From: an uncultured Aquimarina sp.
GTDB taxonomy: Bacteria > Bacteroidota > Bacteroidia > Flavobacteriales > Flavobacteriaceae
DNA: 64,000 nt
Reading direction: 5' to 3'
Assembly (NCBI GenBank): GCA_947501475.1
Contig: CANMWA010000013.1
Span: 108,899-172,898, forward strand
Shown piece after piece: positions 1-9,872 of this stretch; the first letter of the stretch is position 1, and each line of letters starts with the position of its first letter. Both the position numbers and the translations under genes were made by a program. The notes under the pieces were generated by a model that saw nothing but the letters and a program-made list of their open reading frames with translations, was not told where the DNA came from and made no database searches.

Positions 1-5
1 AACCC

Positions 6-800
6 GTGATCCATACATGTTTTGATCTTACCCCCATCAAAACCAAATTGTTTGAAAAATCATATGATCCATTTGTAGAGCATCTCACAAAATTACTAGG
101 CCCACCTTTTGAGATTATAAACAAATTAAAAAATGGAATACAATATAATAAACATAACCCCAATCATATTATTACGTATAGTTGTAAATGGTTGCTAGCA
201 GAAAATATAGTAGTCTCTCTATTGGTTAATGGTAAACCAACTGTCACAAAAGCGGGTAAATGTGCTGCAGTTCTTCATTTTGAATGGATCAATGAAAAAA
301 AATCTGCCTCGCCATATTATAATGATTTTGTTAAAACCGAAAACGATTTATCAGCATCAGTAAGTGGGTTAAAAAAAATGAAATTAGGGTATAAACAAAG
401 CCCATATTACAAACCTCTTTTATATCATCAAAAAGATATACAATTAGCCTTGCATGACAAAACTGTTAAAGCAGCTCAATTAATTCTTTATACCAATTCG
501 CTTTACCGAACACCAATAGATATTTCTGAAGAATTAAATGAATATGAAATCGCCATTTTTAAGTCCGAAAAATTAAAAGTATGGTGCCTCTGCAATACAT
601 GGGATTTTACAGTATTACATAAAAAAAGTATCATGAATTACATTGAGGTAAAGCCCGCTAAAGGTGCCGGAGGAGTAGACATGATTGTTAATTCTTTAAA
701 AATCCAAGATATAAATGATAACATCTTAAAAGAACTATCTAAAAAGCTTGAAGAACTTTCTGGGCTTCAATTTGAGAAAATAACAACTTACGATGTATAA
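6..800 (+). CDS. hypothetical protein, 264 aa
   Basis: Long ORF ending in TAA; no family recognised; N-terminus close to window edge. Confidence 0.6.
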   Translation: MIHTCFDLTPIKTKLFEKSYDPFVEHLTKLLGPPFEIINKLKNGIQYNKHNPNHIITYSCKWLLAENIVVSLLVNGKPTVTKAGKCAAVLHFEWINEKKSASPYYNDFVKTENDLSASVSGLKKMKLGYKQSPYYKPLLYHQKDIQLALHDKTVKAAQLILYTNSLYRTPIDISEELNEYEIAIFKSEKLKVWCLCNTWDFTVLHKKSIMNYIEVKPAKGAGGVDMIVNSLKIQDINDNILKELSKKLEELSGLQFEKITTYDV

Positions 801-881
801 CTAGTGTATAAAAAACCATCGTTTGGCTTCCCGTCAGTGTCAGGAACAAAAAAATCATAAAAAAAAGTAGCTTAAGTAATT

Positions 882-931
882 AAATAAGGGCATTAAATTA
901 AATGTTAGAATTTAATTTAATGCCCTTATTT
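882..931. terminator. bidirectional hairpin terminator between convergent genes
   Basis: Perfect 21-bp stem AAATAAGGGCATTAAATTAAA / TTTAATTTAATGCCCTTATTT with 8-nt loop. Confidence 0.85.
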
Positions 932-947
932 ATGTTATTAATGGATT

Positions 948-1973
948 TTAAAAAACCACTTTTTCTATAGTAAATGTTTCTACAGCTGGATCTGCACCCG
1001 CAACAAAATCATCCAAAGAAGAATTGATCACATATACATTACTAAAATATGCATTGGCAACCGTAGTAGGAAAATCACCTTGTACCATATAAGTATCTAC
1101 TAATTCTATTGTTTGCCAAAGATCAGGACTATTAAGCAGGACTACTTCAGAAGAAGCTCTTACTGCAAATATGGTTTTATAATCTATAATTTGTATCCCA
1201 TCAAATCTTCCTACCGGAAGAGTAATCTCTTTAAAAGATTGTGGGTCTCTTATAGGAATGCGAAAAAATTTTGAATCACTACTGGCAACCAATAAAAATC
1301 CAAATGGATGAAATGTTATGCCATTAAGGCCAAATCCGGTTTCGGGTACCAGAGCATCATCATCAAGAAAAACTGATGCTTCGCCCTGGGTGTCAATTTT
1401 ATAAACAACAGAGGTAGTACTATCGGTCACATATATATTTCCTGAATTATCTGTAATCAAATCATTAGGAAAAGGTGTTGCCTCTGGTACCAAGCCTATC
1501 AAATCTACATACAAAATTCGCTCTCCAGTGTTGAGATCATATCCAGCGATACCAGCTATATTTTCAAATAAACTACCGATAGCTACATATAATCGATCAC
1601 GCCTATTATCAATATGAAGTCCAATACTTGCTGTAAGTATTTCATCTTCTATAAAAGGAGTATACTGTCCATCATTAGAAACAATACCAATCGTTCCTTG
1701 ACTAAGCGAACCAACATAAAATTGATTTCGCCTAAAATCAAACTCTATACCCTCGGGGTACAAACCCGGAGCTGTAAAAGATACCGAATCCGGCAAAAAT
1801 ATAGGGCGCTTGATTGTTGATGCAAGGTGTGAATAGTCTTCGCTAAAAGGTTGTTTATCTTCTATATTTTCATTTTCTGAAATAGAAAGAACCTCATTTA
1901 CGGGGTCAGAACTGCATGAGGTGATCAAAAGAAACATAAAGAAGCCTGTGAAAATTAAATGTTGTGTTTTCAT
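948..1973 (-). CDS. SMP-30/gluconolactonase-like beta-propeller lipoprotein
   Basis: Lipobox 'LLITSCSS' after MKTQHLIFTGF; 'YPEGIEFDFRRNQFYVGSLSQGTIGIV' and 'NGITFHPFGFLLVASS' propeller motifs; start moved to MKTQ. Confidence 0.7.
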   Translation of the reverse strand: MKTQHLIFTGFFMFLLITSCSSDPVNEVLSISENENIEDKQPFSEDYSHLASTIKRPIFLPDSVSFTAPGLYPEGIEFDFRRNQFYVGSLSQGTIGIVSNDGQYTPFIEDEILTASIGLHIDNRRDRLYVAIGSLFENIAGIAGYDLNTGERILYVDLIGLVPEATPFPNDLITDNSGNIYVTDSTTSVVYKIDTQGEASVFLDDDALVPETGFGLNGITFHPFGFLLVASSDSKFFRIPIRDPQSFKEITLPVGRFDGIQIIDYKTIFAVRASSEVVLLNSPDLWQTIELVDTYMVQGDFPTTVANAYFSNVYVINSSLDDFVAGADPAVETFTIEKVVF

Positions 1974-2189
1974 TAAGTTGGGTTTTAAGGTTTTCTTAAA
2001 GATAAAAAAAATCAAACTGGATTTTGTTTTTAAAATCTTTAGTTAATCTAAAGACAATATAAGCGGGCAATTAGCAGTCGATTACTAAAAACCTCCTATG
2101 TTTTACACATTTACCGTAACTTTTAAGAAAATTTTCAGGCTTAATTAGTTGATAAACCATATTTTAGGCATGAAAAAAACACGTATTAC

Positions 2190-2657
2190 ATGAATTACAT
2201 CGTCAAGAGCATTATTATACTACTATTATATCTGGTTTCTATGTTCAAAACCACAGGTCAAGAGGTAAAATCAATACCCAATGATTCTATAATTAATACC
2301 GTAAATAAATATTACGCTCAAAATGTTAAGATCTTCCAGGCTAATTCTACAGTACAAGACATAGATGATGTTTTTAAGTTATTCACAGATGACTTTACAT
2401 ACATTCATCCCAAGTATGGAGGTACTTACACACGACAAAAATTGTATGATGGATATATACGTAATAAAAAAAACGGTGGATATAATGGCAGTATAATAGA
2501 CATTAAGATCGTAAATATGATTGCTGGAGTCAATGCTGTAGCCGTAGAACGAAAATATATCAATAAGACAGAAAATGGTCCCGAGGATGGCGAATATCAA
2601 ATGACTTTGTTTGAATTTACAGATGGTAAAATCTCTAAGATATTTGAATATTGGTAA
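2190..2657 (+). CDS. secreted SnoaL/NTF2-like (nuclear transport factor 2 fold) protein
   Basis: Signal peptide plus 'FTDDFTYIHPKYGGTYTRQKLYDGYIRN...KISKIFEYW'. Confidence 0.6.
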   Translation: MNYIVKSIIILLLYLVSMFKTTGQEVKSIPNDSIINTVNKYYAQNVKIFQANSTVQDIDDVFKLFTDDFTYIHPKYGGTYTRQKLYDGYIRNKKNGGYNGSIIDIKIVNMIAGVNAVAVERKYINKTENGPEDGEYQMTLFEFTDGKISKIFEYW

Positions 2658-2711
2658 TCCATACTTACTATGCCACTCAACCACATTGGCTTAAAAAATT
2701 AAAACTAACCC

Positions 2712-4004
2712 ATGAAACCAAATCACACACTATCGTTAATTACCTTATTACTCTTTGCTATACAATGTACTCTTGGACAAATCTCTGAGAACAAAGGTGT
2801 AAAAACCAAATCAACACCCCTGGCGTATATTGAACAGCATACTATTAAATCTATACACTTAGAGCAAGATGTTGCTATTAATGTCTTTTTACCAGAAACG
2901 TACCACAGTGATAGTGACCTACACACCTATCCGCTAATTGTTTTACTCGAAAATGAATTCTTTTATCAAATAACAGGTATCGTTAAACATCTTAGTTCTG
3001 TGAGCAGTATGCCCCAAGCTATTGTGATTAGTTTTCCTAATGATTTCGAGAAATTTTATGCACCAAAAGTATATACCAATAATAGTGATTTTTGGCCTAA
3101 AAGCTGGGAGCAAATGCCATTTGATGGTGACCCCAATGTGTTTACCAGTTTTTTGAAAGAAGAATTATTTACTCACTTATCAGAGCAGTATCGAATTGCT
3201 AATTATAGAATGATAATGGGTACCTCGCCTACCTCAACATTCCCTTTACATGCATTTTGTAAAGAACCTAATTTATTTCAAGCGCATATTGCAATCGCAG
3301 CAGGAGATATTTTAGGAATGGGGTATATCTCTGGAGAAACATTTAGTACCGTAATCACAAAAAATATTCAACAAAACCCTGATCGTAAAGCATCATTATA
3401 CATTGCATCTGCACAAGAGGATGTCGATGAAGACCCCAATATCGGGAAGAATATAGAAACAATTGAACGGCAAATTACCTTGATCAAATCTCAAAACTTA
3501 AAGTTTAAAGCAGAAGTATTTGACAATGAAAGCCATTATGGTGTTGTCTTACCTGCATTTATTGCTGCAATGGAAACTTTTTTTCCGAAAGAAAAATGGA
3601 ATCCTGATTTTAGAAATTTTGAAAAAGAGCCCGGCAACACTCTCAAAAATATTAGTGCTTATTATCAAGACTTGTCCAACGAATATGGATATACAGTACT
3701 ACCAAAAGCAGAACGCTGGAACAGTGGAAACAGTTTACGAGCAAGTGCAAACAGATTGTTTAGACAAAAGCGTTTTAAAGAATCTATAGAAGTATATCAA
3801 CGTTTAGTAACATATCGCCCAAAATCTGCCGAAACATTAAGTACACTAGCTTCTGCGCTTGAAGCAAATAATGAACTTAAACAAGCACTAGAAGCTCAAA
3901 AAAAAGCTATAGCCTTAGCTAAACAACATAATAGTAATCATCTTCAATATTATACCGAACATATGGAAGAAATAGCATCCAAAATAGAACATATAAAAGA
4001 ATAA
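2712..4004 (+). CDS. esterase-like alpha/beta hydrolase (Fes/BesA type) with C-terminal TPR
   Basis: Signal peptide; 'YPLIVLLENEFFYQITGIVKHLSS', 'RMIMGTSPTSTFPLHAF'; TPR-like 'ESIEVYQRLVTYRPKSAETLSTLASALEANNELKQALEAQKKAI'. Confidence 0.7.
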   Translation: MKPNHTLSLITLLLFAIQCTLGQISENKGVKTKSTPLAYIEQHTIKSIHLEQDVAINVFLPETYHSDSDLHTYPLIVLLENEFFYQITGIVKHLSSVSSMPQAIVISFPNDFEKFYAPKVYTNNSDFWPKSWEQMPFDGDPNVFTSFLKEELFTHLSEQYRIANYRMIMGTSPTSTFPLHAFCKEPNLFQAHIAIAAGDILGMGYISGETFSTVITKNIQQNPDRKASLYIASAQEDVDEDPNIGKNIETIERQITLIKSQNLKFKAEVFDNESHYGVVLPAFIAAMETFFPKEKWNPDFRNFEKEPGNTLKNISAYYQDLSNEYGYTVLPKAERWNSGNSLRASANRLFRQKRFKESIEVYQRLVTYRPKSAETLSTLASALEANNELKQALEAQKKAIALAKQHNSNHLQYYTEHMEEIASKIEHIKE

Positions 4005-4145
4005 AGTCTAATATTTTTCTACTCTAAATTCTTATTTCAAATATAGAAGTGGTTTAAGCATTGTAATTATTTTTTGATTTTTTCACTCTAGGTGTAACAA
4101 TTTTAAAACTTGTGCATCAAAGGGTAAAATCAAAACATAAAAACA

Positions 4146-4985
4146 ATGAAAACATTTAAAATCTCTCTTGTACTTTTTGCTATTGTTAGTTTAGGGTTTG
4201 GGCAAACACCTGCTATTCAATCTCAAATTATCGGAAAAGGATCTCCAATACTATTTTTACCAGGTTTTACGACTCCGGGATCCATATTTCAGGAAACTAT
4301 AGATCATCTAACCATAAAAAATGAAGCGCATCTTATCTCGTATGCAGGTTTTAATGGTAACAAACCTATCCCGATGCCTTGGTATACTACTATCAAAAAT
4401 GAATTAGTAGTATATATTAAAAGTAATAACCTCACCAATGTTACCATTATTGGTCATAGTATGGGAGGTAACTTGGCTACCGATCTTGCAGCGCTATTGC
4501 CTAATACAATAACCAACCTTGTAATTATAGATGCCATACCTTGCATGCGAGAATTGATGATGCCAGGAGTACCTGCAAGTACTTTGCAATATGATAGTCC
4601 ATATAATAATAAAATGATCGCTATGGAAGAAGAGCTGTTTAAGCAAACGGCTACTATGATGGCTCAAAATATGACCAACAAAAAAGATAAAGTAACCACC
4701 TTGATCAACTGGATCATAGAAGCCGATCGCGAAACCTATGTATATGGATATACTGATCTACTAAAATTAGATCTAAGAACCGTACTTGATAAAGTGGTTG
4801 CAAAAACATTAATTTTAGGAGCGTCATTCCCTACCGTAGAAATCGCAAAATCAAATTATGAAAAACAATATGCAAACCTGTCTAACAAAACAATTAAAAT
4901 GGCCACAGACAGTAAACATTTTATCATGTTTGATCAACCAGAGTGGTATTATGCACAAGTAAATGCATTTTTGTCTAATGAGTAA
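4146..4985 (+). CDS. secreted alpha/beta hydrolase
   Basis: Signal peptide; nucleophile elbow 'IGHSMGGN'; 'FLPGFTTPGSIF'. Confidence 0.85.
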   Translation: MKTFKISLVLFAIVSLGFGQTPAIQSQIIGKGSPILFLPGFTTPGSIFQETIDHLTIKNEAHLISYAGFNGNKPIPMPWYTTIKNELVVYIKSNNLTNVTIIGHSMGGNLATDLAALLPNTITNLVIIDAIPCMRELMMPGVPASTLQYDSPYNNKMIAMEEELFKQTATMMAQNMTNKKDKVTTLINWIIEADRETYVYGYTDLLKLDLRTVLDKVVAKTLILGASFPTVEIAKSNYEKQYANLSNKTIKMATDSKHFIMFDQPEWYYAQVNAFLSNE

Positions 4986-5472
4986 AAAGAACCAACAACT
5001 TTTTGAGAGTATATACCAACAGTGTTTCCCAATGGTATTACAAATGTGCTTGGGTTTTATGAAAGGAGATAAAGATCTGGCAAACGACCTATCACAAGAA
5101 GTTTTTATCAATATCTGGAATGCCGTTGGCAGCTTCAAAGGGCAATCAACTTATAAGACCTGGGTATATCGAATCACAGTCAACACTTGTCTTCAATATA
5201 TCAGAAAAGAAAAGAAAAAAAACAAACTGCCTTTAGAAAAAGTAGCGTATATATTGGTAGATGAATCTCAAAGCCCAGATACCGATCAAAACCAAAGCTT
5301 ATATCGGGCCATTGGTACATTAGAAGAGCTAGATCGATTAATTATCATGATGGTACTAGAAGGGCAGGATTATGACAATATATCAAACGTATTAGGTATT
5401 AAAACCACCAATGTTAGAGTAAAGATTCACAGGATAAAAAAACGACTTAAAAAAATATTAGATCATGAATAA
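4978..5472 (+). CDS. RNA polymerase ECF-type sigma factor
   Basis: 'DLANDLSQEVFINIWNAVGSFKGQSTYKTWVYRITVNTCLQYIRKEKKK' region 2 and C-terminal region 4; start moved to MSKKNQQ. Confidence 0.9.
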   Translation: MSKKNQQLFESIYQQCFPMVLQMCLGFMKGDKDLANDLSQEVFINIWNAVGSFKGQSTYKTWVYRITVNTCLQYIRKEKKKNKLPLEKVAYILVDESQSPDTDQNQSLYRAIGTLEELDRLIIMMVLEGQDYDNISNVLGIKTTNVRVKIHRIKKRLKKILDHE

Positions 5473-6067
5473 CGATTTTGAAGAATTGCAGCGCAAATGG
5501 CAAACAGATAAAAAGGATATAGAAAGTAATCCAAAAACTATGGATGGCATCTTATCACTAGTAAAGAAGAAAAAAGAGGCAACCATACGTTTTCAATATG
5601 GCAATATTATAGTATTACTAATTACTATGATAGGGATTACAGCTTTTTTCTACTATGTCGCTCCAGTAAAAGAAACTCTGAGTAGAATTGGTGTAGGGTT
5701 AATGATTGGGGGATTACTATTAAGAATAGTGATCGAAATGATAAGCATTGCAAAATCAAAAAAAGTAACTGTGATAGATCATGTTTTAAAAGCTACAGAA
5801 GATACAATCGTATATTATGAATTTAGAAAAAGAATCCATGGCCCTATTACTTTTACTATAATAGCATTGTACACGATTGGTTTTTTTATGATCAATCCAG
5901 AGTTTAGTATGTATTTTACCAACTGGCAGATGATCCTTATGGATGCTTCGTACATTATAGCAGCCTGTATTTTTATTCCTATTGTTCGAAAAAGTATCAA
6001 ACGAGAGGTAAAAACCTTACTCGATATTATTGAATTAAAAAAGAAAATGACTGATGAAGGTTTATAA
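5465..6067 (+). CDS. multi-pass membrane protein, possible anti-sigma partner
   Basis: Overlaps the ECF sigma stop; several TM segments. Confidence 0.6.
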   Translation: MNNDFEELQRKWQTDKKDIESNPKTMDGILSLVKKKKEATIRFQYGNIIVLLITMIGITAFFYYVAPVKETLSRIGVGLMIGGLLLRIVIEMISIAKSKKVTVIDHVLKATEDTIVYYEFRKRIHGPITFTIIALYTIGFFMINPEFSMYFTNWQMILMDASYIIAACIFIPIVRKSIKREVKTLLDIIELKKKMTDEGL

Positions 6068-6124
6068 TACAGAAATCTGAATAAAGAATAATCATTACCT
6101 TGATAATCCAATTTTATTGAACCA

Positions 6125-6706
6125 ATGATGACCACAAAACCTGAACTATATTTTAAAAACGACCAAGAATGGCGTTCCTGGCTGCAGGAAAATCATAATA
6201 CTACTGAAGGAGTATATTTGATCTTTTATAAAGTAGCTACCAAAAAACCCAGTATGCGTTGGGAAGAAGCTGTAAAAGTGGCCTTATGCTATGGCTGGAT
6301 AGATTCTACAGTGAAAAGATTAGATGAAGAACGTCGTCGACAATATTTCTGCCCTCGTAAACCCAAAAGTGTATGGAGTAAAGTCAACAAAAACTATATT
6401 ATAGATCTTATTAAAAACGATCTCATGCATGAAAGTGGTTTGGCCAGTATCAAAATTGCCAAAAAGAATGGTTCGTGGATTGCATTAGACGATGTCGAAA
6501 ATGGTATTATCCCCGCAGATCTTCAAAAAGCATTTGGTAAACACCCTAAAGCTTTTAAAAACTACCAAAACTTTGCTCAGGGATACAGAAAAAATTACCT
6601 GTATTGGTTAAATCAAGCAAAGCGTCAAGAAACGAGAGATAACAGAATCACAGAGATTATTAAACTTTGCGAGGCAAATCAAAAAAACAGAGGCAATTGG
6701 GGGTAG
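6125..6706 (+). CDS. YdeI/OmpD-associated family protein
   Basis: 'WRSWLQENHNTTEGVYLIFYKVATKKPSMRWEEAVKVALCYGWIDSTVKRLDEERRRQYFCPRKPKSVWSKVNK'. Confidence 0.85.
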   Translation: MMTTKPELYFKNDQEWRSWLQENHNTTEGVYLIFYKVATKKPSMRWEEAVKVALCYGWIDSTVKRLDEERRRQYFCPRKPKSVWSKVNKNYIIDLIKNDLMHESGLASIKIAKKNGSWIALDDVENGIIPADLQKAFGKHPKAFKNYQNFAQGYRKNYLYWLNQAKRQETRDNRITEIIKLCEANQKNRGNWG

Positions 6707-6836
6707 GTTTTTATACTAACCTAAACCATACTTGCTACTTCCCTTAACATCACTTTAAGATAAGTTTCAATGTAAATTCTTATTTTAGGTACATATAATA
6801 CACGACTCGCAAAATATATCTTTACCTAAGTATTTT

Positions 6837-8270
6837 ATGAAAAGCCTTATTCCCCTATCACTGATAGCTATATTATTTTTTCAAAGCTGTAGCGATTCTA
6901 AAACCGAAAAAACACACTACGATATCGTAGTGTCTAATATCAATGTAATTGATATAAAAAACGGGAAAGTTTCTAATAAAACCATTTACATAAATAATGG
7001 AAAGATTACGAAAATTGAAGCCATAAAAAGTACAGATGATTATACCGTGAAAAATAAGATTGATGGAACAGGAAAATTTTTGCTCCCGGGGTTTTGGGAT
7101 AATCATATTCATCTAAGAGGTGGAGATTCACTAATTGAAGAAAACAGAAAACTACTCCCGTTATTTATTGCTAATGGTATCACTACGGTACGAGATGCAG
7201 GAGGCGATCTTACTTCTGAAATATTACAATGGAAAAAAGAAATTGAAAATAATACCTTAATAGGACCAACTATTTACACGTCAGGACCAAAACTAGATGG
7301 AGAAAAAGCAACATGGGCAGGTTCACTAGTTATTGAATCTAAAGAAGATGTTATAAAAGCTTTAGATTCATTAAAAAAAATACCCTCAGACTTTGTAAAA
7401 ATCTATGACAGTCGAATTTCTCGGGGGAACTACCTCGAAATTTTAAAACAAGCAAAGAAACGAAATATGATTTCTTCTGGGCATATGCCTTTTACCGTAG
7501 AGCTTAATGAAGCTGTGACTTCAGGCATAGGAGCAATCGAGCATCTATATTATATTTTAAAAGGGTGTTCTTCAAAAGAAAAAAAAATCACTCAAGCTAT
7601 CATTAATAAAGAATTAGGCTTTTGGGATTCTATGGAACAATTGATCGCTTCTTATGACGACAAAACAGCTCAGAAAACATTTCAGTTACTAAAAGATAAT
7701 AACACCTACGTGGTTCCTACCCTTCATATTGGTAATGTGCTTAGCTATTTGGATGAAGTTGATCATACAAATGATCCTTATTTAAAAATTATTGGTAAAG
7801 GAATTATTAAAACCTATGATGGAAGAATTAAACGAGCACTTAATGCATCTCCAGAATCCATAAAATCAAGAAAAGAGTTGAATACATTTTTTAAAAAGTT
7901 AGCTATATCTTTGCATAGCGCAAATGTAAAACTACTTGCTGGTTCTGATAGCGGAGCTTTTAATTCATACACCTATTCTGGAATATCACTACATCAAGAA
8001 TTAAAAGCATTAGTAAGTATTGGTTTGAAACCTATAGAGGCCATACAAACTTCGGCATATAATGGATCAAAATATTTAAAAAAGGAAAACCAAGTAGGAG
8101 TAATTGAGATAAATAAAGTATCAGATTTGGTCATTCTAAATAGTAATCCTTTACAAGCTATAGAAAACACAAGTGATATTTATAGGGTAATTCAAGGAAA
8201 CCAAATTTATAATCCTCGAGAAATTGCTAAACACTATGATTGTCCAGAGTGTCTTACAATAAAAAACTAA
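6837..8270 (+). CDS. amidohydrolase family lipoprotein
   Basis: Lipobox 'FFQSCSDS'; 'LPGFWDNHIHLRGGD', 'LLAGSDSGAFN'. Confidence 0.85.
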   Translation: MKSLIPLSLIAILFFQSCSDSKTEKTHYDIVVSNINVIDIKNGKVSNKTIYINNGKITKIEAIKSTDDYTVKNKIDGTGKFLLPGFWDNHIHLRGGDSLIEENRKLLPLFIANGITTVRDAGGDLTSEILQWKKEIENNTLIGPTIYTSGPKLDGEKATWAGSLVIESKEDVIKALDSLKKIPSDFVKIYDSRISRGNYLEILKQAKKRNMISSGHMPFTVELNEAVTSGIGAIEHLYYILKGCSSKEKKITQAIINKELGFWDSMEQLIASYDDKTAQKTFQLLKDNNTYVVPTLHIGNVLSYLDEVDHTNDPYLKIIGKGIIKTYDGRIKRALNASPESIKSRKELNTFFKKLAISLHSANVKLLAGSDSGAFNSYTYSGISLHQELKALVSIGLKPIEAIQTSAYNGSKYLKKENQVGVIEINKVSDLVILNSNPLQAIENTSDIYRVIQGNQIYNPREIAKHYDCPECLTIKN

Positions 8271-8286
8271 CCAAATATCAAATATT

Positions 8287-8751
8287 ATGCATTTAGCCCA
8301 AGTAAATATTGCCGAAATGATAGCGCCTATAAACGATCCTGTTATGGCTGATTTCGTAAATAACTTAGATCGTATTAATATGCTTGCAGAACAAAGCCCT
8401 GGTTTTGTTTGGAGACTTAAAGGTGATGAAGGTAATGCTACTGCGATTACAGTATTTGATAACCTTTTTTTGATTATCAATATGTCGGTTTGGGAAAATC
8501 TGGATACTTTGTTTGATTTTACATACAAAACTGCCCATGTTGAGATCTTAAAACGAAAAAAAGAATGGTTTAAAAACATGCCTAGGATGCATATGGCATT
8601 TTGGTATATCGACAAAGGTCATCAACCAACACCCGAAGAAGCCAAAGAAAGATTATATTATTTACAAGAGTATGGTCAATCCCCTTATGCTTTTTCTTTT
8701 AAGAGTAGGTTTAGCATTGAAGATCTAAAGGATTATAAAATTAAAAGTTAA
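8287..8751 (+). CDS. DUF3291 family protein
   Basis: '[54 protein letters not shown]...[12 protein letters not shown]'. Confidence 0.8.
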   Translation: MHLAQVNIAEMIAPINDPVMADFVNNLDRINMLAEQSPGFVWRLKGDEGNATAITVFDNLFLIINMSVWENLDTLFDFTYKTAHVEILKRKKEWFKNMPRMHMAFWYIDKGHQPTPEEAKERLYYLQEYGQSPYAFSFKSRFSIEDLKDYKIKS

Positions 8752-8782
8752 ACTAACCCCTCTATTTAAAACTAAAATAACT

Positions 8783-9793
8783 ATGTCAGCAATCATTAAA
8801 ATAAAGCCTTTAGGTTTTCCATGGGAAACCAGTGATCCCTTTTTATTTTGTGCGTATCACGAAGATCAATACCCAAAAGGAAATGGTAAATTAGGCCCAA
8901 ATGCTTCTTTAGAGGGACGTAATCTAGGGCAAGATTTCATATTAAAAGACGGTTGGCGCATGTATCATGGAACCAAGGTGCCAGGGTTCCCAGCACACCC
9001 GCATCGAGGTTTTGAAACAGTAACTATTGTGCAGAAAGGACTTGTAGATCACTCAGACTCTCTTGGTGCAGCAGGAAGGTTTGGTAACGGAGATGTGCAA
9101 TGGATGACAGCAGGCAAAGGTGTTCAACATTCAGAAATGTTCCCCTTACTTAATACTGAAAAAGAAAATCCTTTTTTACTTTTTCAGATATGGCTCAATC
9201 TTCCTAGAGATAAAAAAATGGTAGCACCTCATTTTAAAATGCTATGGAATGAAGAAATCCCTATATTATTTTTAAAAGATGATAACAAAAATACTATTGA
9301 AATTAATTTAATCGCAGGAAAAACTGAAGGTAAAACATCCCCTACTCCTGCCCCAGATTCATGGGCAGCAGATCCAAATAATGAAGTTCTTATTTGGACT
9401 ATGAAAATGGATCCAAATGCTATTTATCATCTTCCAAAAGCTTCGGAAGGGATTAATAGATCCTTATATTTCTTTAAAGGCGATGAAATCAATGCTGAAG
9501 GATATTCGATACCTGTAAACCATGAAATTATCTTAAATGCAGGTCAAGAACTTAGTCTTTCAAATAGTAGTACTGAAGCCCATCTATTAATGCTACAGGG
9601 TAGACCAATTAATGAGCCTGTTGTAAAGCATGGGCCTTTTGTAATGAATAGCCAGACAGAGATACGAGAAGCTATCAACGAATATCAACAAACCGAATTT
9701 GGAGGTTGGCCCTGGCCAAGTCATGATCATGTTCATGAACATACAAAAGGTCGGTTTGCCTTATTTCCAGATGGTAAAGAGATTAGTAAGTAA
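8783..9793 (+). CDS. pirin family protein
   Basis: '[50 protein letters not shown]'. Confidence 0.9.
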   Translation: MSAIIKIKPLGFPWETSDPFLFCAYHEDQYPKGNGKLGPNASLEGRNLGQDFILKDGWRMYHGTKVPGFPAHPHRGFETVTIVQKGLVDHSDSLGAAGRFGNGDVQWMTAGKGVQHSEMFPLLNTEKENPFLLFQIWLNLPRDKKMVAPHFKMLWNEEIPILFLKDDNKNTIEINLIAGKTEGKTSPTPAPDSWAADPNNEVLIWTMKMDPNAIYHLPKASEGINRSLYFFKGDEINAEGYSIPVNHEIILNAGQELSLSNSSTEAHLLMLQGRPINEPVVKHGPFVMNSQTEIREAINEYQQTEFGGWPWPSHDHVHEHTKGRFALFPDGKEISK

Positions 9794-9872
9794 GGATACT
9801 TTAAACTTAAATAGCTTGAAATTAATGATTATCTTTAAATAAAAGCAAAACCAACTAGAAGATATCTTTTAA

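Noticed and set aside
8151-8615. 154-aa antisense ORF over the amidohydrolase/DUF3291 junction
   Set aside because: Overlaps two supported genes; no recognisable domain.
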